A stretch of DNA of 64,000 nt from Palleronia sp. LCG004 (GTDB lineage: Bacteria; Pseudomonadota; Alphaproteobacteria; Rhodobacterales; Rhodobacteraceae). The position numbers and the translations under genes are program-made. Positions within the stretch are counted from its first letter, which is position 1. Each line of letters opens with the position of its first letter. Under the pieces are notes generated by a model. The model searched no databases, was not told the DNA's origin, and was given only the letters and a program-made list of their open reading frames with translations. Below are positions 28,674-38,790 of the stretch, piece after piece. The stretch spans positions 2,670,501-2,734,500 of the forward strand of contig NZ_CP136759.1 of assembly GCF_032931615.1 (NCBI RefSeq), given 5' to 3'.

Positions 28674-29296
28674 GCCGCAACGCACATATCACCGATCCGG
28701 AACGAAAATGTCTCGTTTCGGGCGAGGTTTCTCCGAAAAGGGGCCTGGTACGGTTTGTGTTGGGCCCCGGCGATACCATATACCCTGACGTGGCTGGAAA
28801 ACTGCCGGGCCGTGGGATGTATGTGAGCGCGGATCGCGAAGCGCTCGAGACCGCGGTGAACCGCAAGCTTTTCTCGAAGGGGGCGAAGCGTCAGGTCGGC
28901 ATTCCCGACGGACTGATCGCCGCGGTCGAGGATGGTCTGTTGCGCCGGGTGCTCGACAGGATCAGCATGGCCCGAAAGGCGGGACGTGCGGTAACCGGCT
29001 TCGAGAAGGTCAAGGACTGGCTCGACAAGGATCAGGTCGCAATCCTGTTGCAAGCCTCCGACGGATCCGAGCGCGGCAAGTCTAAGTTGTACCGTCCGGG
29101 AGGACGCGGATCCTTTTTCGATATCCTGACCGCCCGGGAATTGGGTTTGTCCTTCGGGCGGGAACGTGTGATACATGCGGCGCTTGCCGCCGGCCGTCTG
29201 ACCGATTTGTTCCGGGATGACGCAGTCCGGCTTTCAGGCGTCCGCAGGTCTGAAAAGCAAACTGGCGGGAACGATCCGGTTCCCGGAAAGGTATAG
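28670..29296 (+). CDS. YlxR/RnpM-type RNA-binding protein fused to L7Ae-like domain
   Basis: A two-domain protein of about 208 residues. The YlxR (DUF448) domain has [14 protein letters not shown] and the hallmark [13 protein letters not shown]. An L7Ae/L30e-like RNA-binding domain follows ([21 protein letters not shown]). YlxR proteins modulate RNase P in Firmicutes. No ATG, GTG or TTG lies before the domain; the first GTG (28757) is inside it. CTG at 28670 overlaps the nusA stop (CTGA) and has GAGGAG eight bases upstream, so I take it as the start. The gene sits in its usual place between nusA and infB. Confidence 0.85.
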   Translation: MSRNAHITDPERKCLVSGEVSPKRGLVRFVLGPGDTIYPDVAGKLPGRGMYVSADREALETAVNRKLFSKGAKRQVGIPDGLIAAVEDGLLRRVLDRISMARKAGRAVTGFEKVKDWLDKDQVAILLQASDGSERGKSKLYRPGGRGSFFDILTARELGLSFGRERVIHAALAAGRLTDLFRDDAVRLSGVRRSEKQTGGNDPVPGKV

Positions 29297-29304
29297 AAGA
29301 TCCG

Positions 29305-31785
29305 ATGAGTGAGAATGACGGCAAGAAGACGCTCGGTGTCCGCGGCGGTCCGCGTTCCGGTCAGGTGAAGCAGAGTTTCAGCCACGGCAGGACGAAGAGC
29401 GTCGTGGTCGAGACCAAGCGCAAGCGCGTCGTGGCCCCGAAGCCCGCCGCGGGAAAAGCCGAGGGCGGAGGGCGGTCGACGCCCGTCGGAGGTGATCCGA
29501 AGAAGCGCCCCGCAGGGATCTCCGACGCCGAACTCGACCGTCGGATGCGTGCCCTCGCCGCCGCAAGGGCGCGCGAGAGCGAGGAAGCCGCGGCGCGCGA
29601 GGCCGAGGAGAAGGCCCGCGCCGAGGAGCGTGAGCGCCGTCGTGCCGAGATCGAGGCGAAGGAGCGCGAGGAGCGCGAGCGCGAAGAGGCTCTGAAGGCG
29701 AAAGCCGAAGAGGACGCGCGCCGTCTCCGCGAGGACAACGAGGCCAAGGCCCGTGCCGCCGAGCCCGCCGCCGATCCGGCGGAAGCCGAAGCGCGCGCCG
29801 CACGTACCCAGAAGCCCGCACCGGCCCGCGCCCCCGAGCGCGAGCGCGACAAGCCCGCCAAGCCCGCGAAGGTGGGCGGCGAGAAGCGCCGGTCCGGCAA
29901 GCTGACCGTCAACCAGGCGCTTTCGGGCGGCGAGGGCGGCCGGCAGCGGTCGATGGCATCGATGAAGCGCCAGCAGGAGCGCGCCCGCAAGAAGGCGATG
30001 GGCCAGCAACAGGACCGCGAGAAGGTGACGCGCAACGTCAACCTTCCCGAGGCGATCATGGTGAGCGAGCTTGCCAACCGGATGAGCGAGAAGGTCTCGG
30101 ACATCGTCAAGGCGCTGATGCAGAACGGCATCATGGCGACGCAGACCCAGACGATCGACGCCGACACCGCGGAACTCATCATCGAGGAATTCGGCCACCG
30201 CGTGGTCCGCGTCAGCGATGCGGACGTGGAGCAGGTGATCGATCAGGTCGCGGACAGCCCGTCCGATCTGAAACCGCGTGCGCCGATCATCACCGTGATG
30301 GGCCATGTCGACCACGGCAAGACATCGCTTCTGGACGCCATCCGCCACGCGCGGGTCGTGCAGGGCGAAGCGGGCGGCATCACGCAGCATATCGGTGCCT
30401 ACCAGGTCGAGCAGGGCGACGCGACGCTGACCTTCCTCGATACGCCGGGCCACGCGGCCTTCACGTCGATGCGCGCCCGCGGCGCGCAGGTGACGGATAT
30501 CGTGGTGCTGGTCGTGGCCGCCGACGATGCGGTCATGCCGCAGACGATCGAGGCCATCAATCACGCCAAGGCGGCGAAGGTGCCGATGATCGTGGCGATC
30601 AACAAGATCGACCGCCCCGACGCCAACCCCGACAAGGTCCGGACGGACCTCCTCCAGCACGAGGTGATCGTGGAGAAGATGTCGGGCGACGTGCAGGACG
30701 TCGAGGTTTCGGCCGTGAACGGCCAGGGTCTCGACCAGCTGCTCGAGGCGATCGCGCTGCAGGCGGAGCTGCTCGAACTCAAGGCCAACCCCGAGCGGTC
30801 GGCACAGGGTGCCGTCATCGAGGCGCAGCTCGACGTGGGTCGCGGCCCGGTCGCGACGGTTCTCGTGCAGAACGGGACGCTGCGCCGTGGCGACATCTTC
30901 GTCGTGGGCGAGCAGTGGGGCAAGGTCCGCGCCATGGAGAACGATCAGGGCGAGCGGGTCAACGAAGCCGGTCCGTCGGTTCCGGTCGAGGTGCTCGGCC
31001 TCAACGGCACACCCGAGGCGGGCGACGTGCTGAACGTCGTCGAGACCGAGGCGCAGGCCCGCGAAATCGCGGAATACCGTGCCAATGCCGCCCGTGACAA
31101 GCGCGCGGCGGCCGGTGCGGCGACCACGCTCGAGCAGCTGATGGCGAATGCCAAGGCGAACGAGAACGTGGCCGAGCTGCCGATCCTCGTGAAGGCCGAC
31201 GTCCAGGGGTCCGCCGAGGCGATCACCCAGGCGATGGAGAAGATCGGCAACGACGAGGTGCGCGTGCGCGTGCTCCATTCCGGCGTCGGCGCCATCACCG
31301 AGACGGATGTGGGTCTTGCCGAGGCGTCCGGAGCCCCGATCATGGGCTTCAACGTCCGTGCCAATGCCAGCGCCCGGAACACGGCGAACCAGAAGGGCGT
31401 CGAGATCCGTTATTACAGCGTGATCTACGACCTCGTCGACGACGTGAAGAAGGCGGCATCCGGTCTGCTGTCCGCGGAGGTTCGCGAGAACTTCATCGGG
31501 TATGCCCAGATCAAGGAAGTGTTCCGCGTCACCAAGGTCGGCAACGTTGCAGGGTGCCTCGTGACCGAGGGGATCGCGCGACGCTCGGCCGGTGTGCGCC
31601 TGCTGCGCGACAACGTCGTGATCCACGAGGGTACGCTGAAGACGCTGAAGCGCTTCAAGGACGAAGTCGCCGAAGTGCAGTCGGGTCAGGAATGCGGCAT
31701 GGCATTCGAGAATTACGACGACGTTCGCCCCGGCGACGTCATCGAGATCTTCGAGCGCGAAGAGGTCGAGCGCAACCTCACCTGA
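29305..31785 (+). CDS. infB: Translation initiation factor IF-2
   Basis: IF-2 is the GTPase that brings fMet-tRNA to the 30S subunit. The 826-residue protein has a long charged, Ala/Glu/Arg-rich N-terminal region (about residues 30-240, coiled-coil-like). The G domain has [12 protein letters not shown] near residue 333, DTPGHAAFT and NKIDRP. Two beta-barrels and the C-terminal fMet-binding domain follow. It is the last gene of the rimP operon and ends at a strong terminator. Confidence 0.98.
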   Translation: MSENDGKKTLGVRGGPRSGQVKQSFSHGRTKSVVVETKRKRVVAPKPAAGKAEGGGRSTPVGGDPKKRPAGISDAELDRRMRALAAARARESEEAAAREAEEKARAEERERRRAEIEAKEREEREREEALKAKAEEDARRLREDNEAKARAAEPAADPAEAEARAARTQKPAPARAPERERDKPAKPAKVGGEKRRSGKLTVNQALSGGEGGRQRSMASMKRQQERARKKAMGQQQDREKVTRNVNLPEAIMVSELANRMSEKVSDIVKALMQNGIMATQTQTIDADTAELIIEEFGHRVVRVSDADVEQVIDQVADSPSDLKPRAPIITVMGHVDHGKTSLLDAIRHARVVQGEAGGITQHIGAYQVEQGDATLTFLDTPGHAAFTSMRARGAQVTDIVVLVVAADDAVMPQTIEAINHAKAAKVPMIVAINKIDRPDANPDKVRTDLLQHEVIVEKMSGDVQDVEVSAVNGQGLDQLLEAIALQAELLELKANPERSAQGAVIEAQLDVGRGPVATVLVQNGTLRRGDIFVVGEQWGKVRAMENDQGERVNEAGPSVPVEVLGLNGTPEAGDVLNVVETEAQAREIAEYRANAARDKRAAAGAATTLEQLMANAKANENVAELPILVKADVQGSAEAITQAMEKIGNDEVRVRVLHSGVGAITETDVGLAEASGAPIMGFNVRANASARNTANQKGVEIRYYSVIYDLVDDVKKAASGLLSAEVRENFIGYAQIKEVFRVTKVGNVAGCLVTEGIARRSAGVRLLRDNVVIHEGTLKTLKRFKDEVAEVQSGQECGMAFENYDDVRPGDVIEIFEREEVERNLT

Positions 31786-31803
31786 TCGCGGAAATACGAA
31801 TGC

Positions 31804-31839
31804 AAAAGGCCCTGACGACATCGTCGTCAGGGCCTTTTT
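31804..31839. terminator. Bidirectional intrinsic terminator, infB / mutT
   Basis: A perfect 16-base-pair stem (31804-31819 with 31823-31838, loop ATC) has A-runs on the left and T-runs on the right, so it can end infB on the plus strand and mutT on the minus strand. The stem core is GGCCCTGACGAC. Confidence 0.93.
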
Positions 31840-31848
31840 CGTGTCGTC

Positions 31849-32247
31849 CTAGAGCCAGTCGCGCAGGATCGGGATGAGGGGCAGATCGGCCGGCGGCATG
31901 GGATAGTCGCGCATGTCGCGCGGGCGGACCCATTTCAGCACCTGCCCCTCGCGCGCGCTGGGTAGGCCCTGCCATTTCCGGCAGGCGAAGAGTGGCATGA
32001 GGAGGTGGAAATCATCGTAGCCGTGCGATGCGAAGGTGAGGGGCGCCAGGCAGGACTGCCAGGTGTCGATCCCGAGCTCTTCGGAAAGCTCGCGGATGAG
32101 GGCGGCCTCGGGGGTTTCGCCGGGCTCGACCTTGCCGCCCGGAAATTCCCAGAGGCCCGCCAGAGACTTGCCTTCGGGGCGTTGGGCGAGGAGCACACGC
32201 CCGTCCGTGTCGATGAGCGCGACGGCCGAGACGAGGACGATCTTCAT
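31849..32247 (-). CDS. mutT: 8-oxo-dGTP diphosphatase MutT
   Basis: MutT removes oxidised guanine nucleotides from the pool. At 132 residues it has the family length. The Nudix box begins at G37 (GGKVEPGETPEAAL, then RELSEELGI), with the substrate-side LLAQRPEGKSLAGLWEFPGG typical of MutT. I use the ATG at 32247; the 17 residues upstream in the open frame overlap argJ. argJ ends 13 bases before it, so both probably share a transcript. Confidence 0.93.
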   Translation of the reverse strand: MKIVLVSAVALIDTDGRVLLAQRPEGKSLAGLWEFPGGKVEPGETPEAALIRELSEELGIDTWQSCLAPLTFASHGYDDFHLLMPLFACRKWQGLPSAREGQVLKWVRPRDMRDYPMPPADLPLIPILRDWL

Positions 32248-32260
32248 CGGGCTGCCGGTC

Positions 32261-33478
32261 TCACGACCGGTAATCGGCGTTGATCGTGATGTAGCCATGC
32301 GTGAGGTCGCAGGTCCAGACGGTCGCGGCCCCGTCGCCGAGGCCCAGATCGACGCCGACCTCGATCTCGCGCCGCTTCATGTGGGCGGCACCGGCTTCTT
32401 CGGTGTAGCTTTCGGCGACCCAGCCGTCCTCGGCCACGAGCACGTCACCGAACCGGATCGACAGCCGGTCCCGATCGGCCTGCGCGCCGGATTTGCCGAC
32501 GGCCATCACGATGCGGCCCCAGTTCGGGTCCTCGCCCGCGATGGCCGTCTTGACGAGCGGTGAGTTGGCGATCGACATCGCGACCTTGCGGGCGTCGTCG
32601 TCGTCGGCCGCGCCACTGACGGCGACGGTGATGAACTTGCTGGCCCCCTCGCCGTCACGCACGACCTGATGGGCGAGCTCGAGCATGAGGTCATGGAGCG
32701 CCAGTTCGAACGGGCCTCCGCGCTCGGTCACCTGCGGGCCCTTCATCGTCGCGGCGGCGAGCAGCGTATCCGAGGTCGAGGTGTCGCTGTCGACGGTGAT
32801 GCAGTTGAACGTCGCATCGGAGGTGGCCCCGACGATGTCCTGCAGGAGGGGCTGCGCGATCGTCGCGTCCGTGAAGATGTAGACGAGCATCGTCGCCATA
32901 TCAGGCGCGATCATGCCCGACCCCTTGGCGATGCCCGCGATGCGGATCGTGCCCTCGGGGGTCTCGACCTCGCGGGCGGCACCCTTGGCGAAGGTGTCGG
33001 TCGTCATGATGGCGCGCGCCGCATCGGGCAAGTTCGCCGGGCCGAGCCCGCCGACGAGGCCGTCGATCGCCGCACGGATGCGGTCGTCGGGCAGGCGTTC
33101 GCCGATGACGCCGGTCGAGGAGGTGAAGACGCGCGCGGGCGGCACGTCGCAGGCGGAGGCGACGGCCTCGCAGATCCGCGCGACCGAGGCCTCTCCGGCG
33201 CGTCCCGTGAAGGCGTTGGAATTGCCGGAATTCACGAGGATGGCCGCGCCGCTTTCGGGATCGCCGCCGAGTTTCGCCTGGCAATCGAGAACCGGGGCCG
33301 ACCGGGTCGCCGAGCGTGTGAACACGCCCGCGATGGAGGCACCGGGATCGAGCACGGCCAGCATGACATCCGTGCGGTCGGCGTATCGGACGCCGGCCTG
33401 GGCGGTCGAAAGCCTCAGGCCCGCGATTTCGGGCAGATCGGGAAAACGGTCGGGCGCGAGCGGAGAAAGCGTCGGCAT
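32261..33478 (-). CDS. argJ: Bifunctional ornithine acetyltransferase / N-acetylglutamate synthase
   Basis: ArgJ transfers acetyl from N-acetylornithine to glutamate, closing the cyclic arginine pathway. The 405-residue precursor has the self-cleavage site IAKGSGMIAPDMATML, with Thr196 as the new N-terminal nucleophile of the beta chain. The motifs VNSGNSNAFTG and GEDPNWGR are intact. It lies between the parvulin gene and mutT on the same strand, with only six bases to the former. Confidence 0.97.
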   Translation of the reverse strand: MPTLSPLAPDRFPDLPEIAGLRLSTAQAGVRYADRTDVMLAVLDPGASIAGVFTRSATRSAPVLDCQAKLGGDPESGAAILVNSGNSNAFTGRAGEASVARICEAVASACDVPPARVFTSSTGVIGERLPDDRIRAAIDGLVGGLGPANLPDAARAIMTTDTFAKGAAREVETPEGTIRIAGIAKGSGMIAPDMATMLVYIFTDATIAQPLLQDIVGATSDATFNCITVDSDTSTSDTLLAAATMKGPQVTERGGPFELALHDLMLELAHQVVRDGEGASKFITVAVSGAADDDDARKVAMSIANSPLVKTAIAGEDPNWGRIVMAVGKSGAQADRDRLSIRFGDVLVAEDGWVAESYTEEAGAAHMKRREIEVGVDLGLGDGAATVWTCDLTHGYITINADYRS

Positions 33479-33484
33479 TCGGTC

Positions 33485-34318
33485 TTATCGCCCCAGAAGC
33501 GAGGTGTCGTTGATGATCGAGGGGTCGAAATCGGTATCGGACATCTCGATATCGGCAGCCTCGCGCGCGGCGGTGATCTGTTCCGCGATGCGGGTGTTGA
33601 GGATCTGGCGACCGAGTTGCTCGCGCACCTCCTCGAGCGGGGGAGCCTCGGCGTTGCGGCTGTCGTTCAGCCGGATGACGTGCCAGCCGAATTCCGTCTG
33701 GACCGGCCCGGCGAGATCGCCCACCGACATGTCCTGCACTGCCTGATCGAAGGCCGGCACCATCTGGCCGGGGCCGAACCAGCCGAGCTCTCCGCCGGAG
33801 GGGCCGGAGGGGCCGGTCGAGTTCGCCCGTGCGAGCTCGGCGAAATCGGCACCGCCCTCGAGCTCCTCGAGAAGGGCCTGAGCCTCTTCCTCGGTTTCCA
33901 CGAGGATGTGCGAGGCGTTGTATTCCTGCGTCCCCTCGAAGCCGCCGAAGGCCTCCTCGTAGGCGGCGCGGATTTCCTCGTCGCTCACCTCTTCCTGCGA
34001 AAGTTCGTTCACGGCGGCGCGTGCCAGGAGCGAGCGCTCTTCGTTCTCGAGATAGAAGCGGTCGGCATCGTCGAGCGTCCGACCGGCGGCCAGCGTCGTC
34101 ATCGACAGCATCTGGTCGAGGATCGCGTCGTAAAGCTGTTCGGGCGGCATCTGGCCGGCCTGCTCGCCCAGCGATTGACGATAGGCAATCATGTTGCCGA
34201 GGGTGATCTCGACGCCATCGACCGTCGCCACGACGGTCGAGGCATCCTGCGCCGCGAGCGGCCCGGCGAGGCCGACCGAGAGGGCGCAGATCGCGGCGCG
34301 GAGCTTCAGTTTGGACAT
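33485..34318 (-). CDS. Periplasmic peptidyl-prolyl cis-trans isomerase (parvulin/PpiC type)
   Basis: A 277-residue exported parvulin that helps fold envelope proteins. A signal peptide (MSKLKLRAAICALSVGLAG, then PLAAQ) is followed by a SurA-like N-terminal helical domain. The parvulin domain is at about residues 130-230: ASHILVETEEEAQALL, then GGELGWFGPGQMVPAFDQAV and TEFGWHVIRL. I start at the ATG at 34318, where the signal peptide begins. It is divergent from secA, which fits a shared link to protein export. Confidence 0.93.
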   Translation of the reverse strand: MSKLKLRAAICALSVGLAGPLAAQDASTVVATVDGVEITLGNMIAYRQSLGEQAGQMPPEQLYDAILDQMLSMTTLAAGRTLDDADRFYLENEERSLLARAAVNELSQEEVSDEEIRAAYEEAFGGFEGTQEYNASHILVETEEEAQALLEELEGGADFAELARANSTGPSGPSGGELGWFGPGQMVPAFDQAVQDMSVGDLAGPVQTEFGWHVIRLNDSRNAEAPPLEEVREQLGRQILNTRIAEQITAAREAADIEMSDTDFDPSIINDTSLLGR

Positions 34319-34361
34319 CGCTTCGGTCCTTATACTTCGGGGCACCCTGTCGGGGCCGCCG

Positions 34362-34390
34362 TTGACACGGTGATGGGCGCCCCTTACATC
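34362..34390 (+). promoter_or_regulatory. Sigma70-type promoter of secA
   Basis: TTGACA at 34362-34367 and TACATC at 34385-34390 are separated by 17 bases, a near-ideal housekeeping promoter. It lies about 100 bases before the secA ATG and points toward it. Confidence 0.75.
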
Positions 34391-34489
34391 GCTTGCAGCC
34401 TTTGAAGGGGGGACTCGCGCCTTTCCTACGCGTGCGCACTCTGTCCGGCAAGCGCGTCGTCCTCCGACACGATGCCATCAGGAGATATC

Positions 34490-37189
34490 ATGCTGGGTCT
34501 GGGAACTGTCGCCAAGAAGGTGTTCGGCACGCCGAACGACCGCAAGATCAAGGCCACGCGGCCGATCGTGGATCGGATCAACGCGCTCGAGGCCGAGTTC
34601 GAGGCGAAATCGGACCAGGATCTCAAGGACAAGACGCGCGAGCTGATCGCGCGCGCCGAGACCGAAAAGCTCGACGATCTGTTGCCCGAGGCCTTCGCCA
34701 ATTGCCGCGAGGCCGCGCGGCGCGCACTGGGCCTGAGGGCCTTCGACGTGCAGCTCATGGGCGGCATCTTCATGCACCAGGGCAACATTTCCGAGATGAA
34801 GACGGGCGAGGGCAAGACGCTGGTCGCGACCTTCCCCGCCTATCTGAACGCGCTGGCGGGCAAGGGCGTCCACATCGTCACGGTCAACGACTACCTGGCC
34901 AAGCGCGACTCGGAATGGATGTCGAAGGTCTACAATGCGCTGGGAATGACCTGCGGCGTCGTCTATCCGCAGCAGCCCGACGAGGAGAAGCGCCACGCCT
35001 ATCGCTGTGACGTGACCTACGCGACGAACAACGAGCTCGGCTTCGACTACCTTCGCGACAACATGAAGGGCGAGCTGAAGGACATGTACCAGCGCGGGCA
35101 TTTCTTCGCGATCGTCGACGAGGTGGACAGCATCCTGATCGACGAGGCGCGCACGCCGCTGATCATCTCGGGGCCGGCGCAGGACCGCTCGGAGCTGTAC
35201 CGGACGATCGACGCGGTGATCCCGCATCTGCAGGACGATCACTTCAAGCTCGACGAGAAGACGCGAAACGTCACCTACACCGACGAGGGCAACGAGTTCC
35301 TGGAGCAGCACCTGCTGCAGGCGGGCATCCTGCCCGAGGGCCAGTCGCTCTACGATCCCGAATCCACCACCATCGTCCATCACGTCAATCAGGGCCTGAG
35401 GGCGCACAAGCTCTTCAACCGCGACAAGGACTACATCGTCCGGAACGGCGACGTGGTCCTGATCGACGAGTTCACCGGCCGCATGATGGCCGGACGGCGG
35501 CTGTCGGACGGTCTGCACCAGGCGATCGAGGCGAAGGAGGGGCTGGAGATCCAGCCCGAGAACGTGACGCTCGCCCAGGTGACGTTCCAGAACTACTTCC
35601 GGCTCTACGAGAAACTCGGAGGGATGACGGGAACCGCCCTGACCGAGGCCGAGGAATTCGCAGAGATCTATCGCCTCGGCGTCGTCGCGGTGCCGACGAA
35701 CCGCCCCGTCGCGCGCGAGGATCAGCACGACGCGGTCTATCGCACGGCGCGCGAGAAATACGAGGCGATCGTCGCCTCCATCAAGGAAGCGCACGAGCGC
35801 AAGCAGCCGATCCTCGTCGGCACGACGTCGATCGAGAAATCCGAGTTCCTGTCGAACCTCCTCAAGAAGGAGGGCCTGCCGCACAACGTGCTGAACGCAC
35901 GTCAGCACGAGCAGGAGGCGCAGATCGTCGCAGATGCCGGCAAGCTCGGGGCGGTGACGATCGCGACGAACATGGCCGGTCGCGGCACCGATATCCAGCT
36001 CGGCGGGAATGTCGAGCTGAAGGTGCTGCAGGCGCTCGAGGCCGATCCCGACGGCGACCCCGAGGAGATCCGCGCCCGCATCGCGGCCGAGACGGCCGAC
36101 GAGAAGGAAAAGGTCAAGGAAGCGGGGGGGCTCTATGTTCTCGCGACCGAACGCCACGAGAGCCGGCGGATCGACAACCAGCTGCGCGGCCGGTCGGGTC
36201 GCCAAGGGGATCCGGGCAAGTCGTCGTTCTTCCTCTCGCTCGAGGACGACCTGATGCGGATCTTCGGCTCGGAGCGGCTCGAGAACGTGCTGCAGAAGCT
36301 CGGGATGCAGGAAGGCGAGGCGATCGTTCACCCGTGGGTCAACAAGTCGCTCGAAAAGGCGCAGGCGAAGGTCGAGGGGCGCAACTTCGACATCCGCAAG
36401 CAGCTGCTGAAGTTCGACGACGTGATGAACGACCAGCGCAAGGTGATCTTCGGCCAGCGCCGCGAGATCATGGAGGCCGAGGATCTGGGCGAGATCGCTC
36501 GCGACATGCGCCTTCAGGTGATCGACGATCTTGTGGACCAGTACATTCCGGCCAAGAGCTATGCCGACCAGTGGGACGGCGAGGGGCTTTATGTCGCCGT
36601 GCTCGAGCAGCTCGGGCTCGACGTGCCCATCATCGCATGGACCGAGGAGGACGGGGTCGACGACCAGGCGATCCGCGAGCGTCTGTACGAGAAATCCGAC
36701 GAGTTCATGGCCGAGAAGACGAAGCAGTTCGGCCCCGAGAACATGCGTGCGATCGAGAAGCAGATCCTGCTCCAGACGATCGACACCAAGTGGCGCGAGC
36801 ATCTTCTGACGCTGGAGCATCTGCGTTCGGTCGTGGGATTCCGCGGCTACGCACAGCGCGACCCGCTGAACGAGTACAAGAACGAATCCTTCCAGCTTTT
36901 CGAGACGATGCTCGATTCGCTGCGCGAGGACGTCACGCAGAAGCTGTCGCAGATCCGCCCCCTGAGCGAGGAGGAGCAGCGCCAGATGATCGCCCGGATC
37001 GAGGCGCAGCGCGCGGCGACGCAGAAACAGGCCGAGGCGTCCCCCCCGCAGGGCGAGGCGCAGGCAGAGGCCGCGGCCCCGGGCTTCGTCGAGGCCGATC
37101 CGGAGACCTGGGGGAATCCGGGGCGCAACGATCTCTGCCCCTGTGGATCGGGCCGGAAATTCAAGCATTGCCACGGTCAACTGGCCTGA
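34490..37189 (+). CDS. secA: Preprotein translocase ATPase SecA
   Basis: SecA drives unfolded preproteins through SecYEG. The 899-residue protein has the first P-loop [11 protein letters not shown] at about residue 103, [13 protein letters not shown] near 210, the helicase motif [16 protein letters not shown], and [10 protein letters not shown]. The C-terminal zinc motif [14 protein letters not shown], which contacts SecB and lipids, is intact. I start at ATG 34490 with GGAG upstream ([13 protein letters not shown]), six codons after an alternative ATG. Confidence 0.98.
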   Translation: MLGLGTVAKKVFGTPNDRKIKATRPIVDRINALEAEFEAKSDQDLKDKTRELIARAETEKLDDLLPEAFANCREAARRALGLRAFDVQLMGGIFMHQGNISEMKTGEGKTLVATFPAYLNALAGKGVHIVTVNDYLAKRDSEWMSKVYNALGMTCGVVYPQQPDEEKRHAYRCDVTYATNNELGFDYLRDNMKGELKDMYQRGHFFAIVDEVDSILIDEARTPLIISGPAQDRSELYRTIDAVIPHLQDDHFKLDEKTRNVTYTDEGNEFLEQHLLQAGILPEGQSLYDPESTTIVHHVNQGLRAHKLFNRDKDYIVRNGDVVLIDEFTGRMMAGRRLSDGLHQAIEAKEGLEIQPENVTLAQVTFQNYFRLYEKLGGMTGTALTEAEEFAEIYRLGVVAVPTNRPVAREDQHDAVYRTAREKYEAIVASIKEAHERKQPILVGTTSIEKSEFLSNLLKKEGLPHNVLNARQHEQEAQIVADAGKLGAVTIATNMAGRGTDIQLGGNVELKVLQALEADPDGDPEEIRARIAAETADEKEKVKEAGGLYVLATERHESRRIDNQLRGRSGRQGDPGKSSFFLSLEDDLMRIFGSERLENVLQKLGMQEGEAIVHPWVNKSLEKAQAKVEGRNFDIRKQLLKFDDVMNDQRKVIFGQRREIMEAEDLGEIARDMRLQVIDDLVDQYIPAKSYADQWDGEGLYVAVLEQLGLDVPIIAWTEEDGVDDQAIRERLYEKSDEFMAEKTKQFGPENMRAIEKQILLQTIDTKWREHLLTLEHLRSVVGFRGYAQRDPLNEYKNESFQLFETMLDSLREDVTQKLSQIRPLSEEEQRQMIARIEAQRAATQKQAEASPPQGEAQAEAAAPGFVEADPETWGNPGRNDLCPCGSGRKFKHCHGQLA

Positions 37190-37235
37190 GCACGATCCCT
37201 CAAGCGGGAGGATGCCTGGGGGAGGCACGGGTTTC

Positions 37236-38786
37236 ATGCGACGAGTTGGTGCGGCCATTCTGTGGCTCTGGATCGCCGTGCCGGGGGTCGCGTGTTCCCA
37301 GGAGGTGACGCTCGAGGCGCGCGACGGCGCGCTTTCGATCAGCGGTCGGATTTTGGGGTACGACGGCACCTTCTACCGTCTTGAGACCGAGTTCGGTGAG
37401 GTCAGCGTCGATGGCACGCGGGTCACCTGCACCGGTGCCGCCTGTCCGGATATCGATGCCTTTGTGCCGGAACTGAGGATCTCCGGCAGCGCGGCGGTGG
37501 GCGATATCCTCCTTCCCGTCCTACTCGAGACGTTCGCGGTGAGGCGGGGCCTTTCGCTCACGCGCGTGGATAGCGCGGACGACACGACGTTCGAGATCCG
37601 GGAGGAAGCCGACGGCGCGATCCTGTCGAGGGTCACGCTGACGCTCAGCACGTCGGACGAGGGGTTTGCGGATCTCATCGCGGACGAGGCCGATCTCATC
37701 GTTTCGCGTCGGGAAATCACGACGGACGAGGCGCTTTTCGCGCGTCAGGCCGGTCGTGGCGATCTGACCAATGCCGGCCGCTCGCGGATTCTCGCGCTCG
37801 ACGCCATCGTGCCGGCCGTGGCGGTGGGCAATCGCGTCGGCACGATCTCGATCGATGCGCTGCGCGCTGTCGTCTCGGGCGAGATCGTCGACTGGACCGA
37901 CCTCGGCGGCGATCCCGGCTCCATTCGCCTTCACGTGACCGATCCGGGATCGGGGCTCCTGCAGGCGTTCCTTCGTCTTGCGATGCAACGCGGCGAGGTC
38001 GCCCTGCCGGGCGGGACGGTGGTGCACGAGGATGACGCGACCCTCGCGATGGCCGTCGCCGAAGACCCCGCCGCCCTCGGACTCGCCGCGTTCTCGAGGC
38101 TCGGGAACGTGCAGCCGCTGATCGTCGCGGGGCAATGCGGCAAGCGGGTGGAGGCCGATTTCCTGACGCTCAAGAGCGAGGATTATCCGCTGACGGCCCC
38201 GATCTTTCTCTATGCGCCGATGCGGAGGCTGAGCGGTCTTGCCCGTGACTTCGTGGAATACGTGACCTCTCCCGCCGCGCAACCGGTGATCCGACGGGCG
38301 GGCTTCGTCGATCAGTTTCCCGAGGCCATACCGCTCGAAGCACAGGGTCGCAGGCTCGCCTACGCGATCTCGAGCGCGGGAGAGCAGGTCTCTCTCCAGG
38401 ATCTGCAACGGCTGGTGGAGGCCATGGACGGCAAGGTGCGCCTGTCGCTGTCTTTCCGCTTCGAGGGTGGCTCGACGGAGCTCGATGCGCAGAGCCGGGC
38501 GAATGTCGAGCTTCTTGCCGAAGCGCTGGAGCGCGGGGTCTTTGACGATCGCAGTCTGACCTTCGCGGGGTTCTCGGACGGGGCCGGCGATGCACTGACG
38601 AACCTTTCGCTGTCACGCGACCGGGCGGGCGTGGTCCGCGATGCGGTCCGGGCCGCGATCGACGATCTCGATCGAGACCTGGTCTCGCTCGAGACGGCGG
38701 CCTTCGGCGAGGCCATGCCGATGGCATGCGACCGGACAGATTGGGGCGCCCGAGTCAATCGGCGGGTCGAGGTCTGGCTCGACTGA
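37236..38786 (+). CDS. Exported phosphate-binding-like domain fused to OmpA C-terminal domain
   Basis: A 516-residue envelope protein. The signal peptide is MRRVGAAILWLWIAVPGVACSQ. Residues about 70-350 resemble PstS-type solute-binding proteins (FVPELRISGSAAVGD, IVSGEIVDWTDLGG, VTDPGSGLLQAF, LTAPIFLYAP). Residues about 390-516 form an OmpA-type peptidoglycan-binding domain (LSLSFRFEGGSTELD, then FAGFSDGAGDALTNLSLSRDRA and NRRVEVWL). The ATG at 37236 has GGAGG ten bases before; earlier in-frame ATGs would place the signal peptide inside. It follows secA by 46 bases. The fusion suggests a ligand sensor fixed to the cell wall rather than an ABC-transport component, because no transporter genes adjoin. 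Confidence 0.85.
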   Translation: MRRVGAAILWLWIAVPGVACSQEVTLEARDGALSISGRILGYDGTFYRLETEFGEVSVDGTRVTCTGAACPDIDAFVPELRISGSAAVGDILLPVLLETFAVRRGLSLTRVDSADDTTFEIREEADGAILSRVTLTLSTSDEGFADLIADEADLIVSRREITTDEALFARQAGRGDLTNAGRSRILALDAIVPAVAVGNRVGTISIDALRAVVSGEIVDWTDLGGDPGSIRLHVTDPGSGLLQAFLRLAMQRGEVALPGGTVVHEDDATLAMAVAEDPAALGLAAFSRLGNVQPLIVAGQCGKRVEADFLTLKSEDYPLTAPIFLYAPMRRLSGLARDFVEYVTSPAAQPVIRRAGFVDQFPEAIPLEAQGRRLAYAISSAGEQVSLQDLQRLVEAMDGKVRLSLSFRFEGGSTELDAQSRANVELLAEALERGVFDDRSLTFAGFSDGAGDALTNLSLSRDRAGVVRDAVRAAIDDLDRDLVSLETAAFGEAMPMACDRTDWGARVNRRVEVWLD

Positions 38787-38790
38787 CAGC

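Noticed and set aside
29032..31821. 929-residue minus-strand open frame opposite infB
   Set aside because: Antisense shadow of infB; its composition follows the complementary codon pattern and no family motif is visible.
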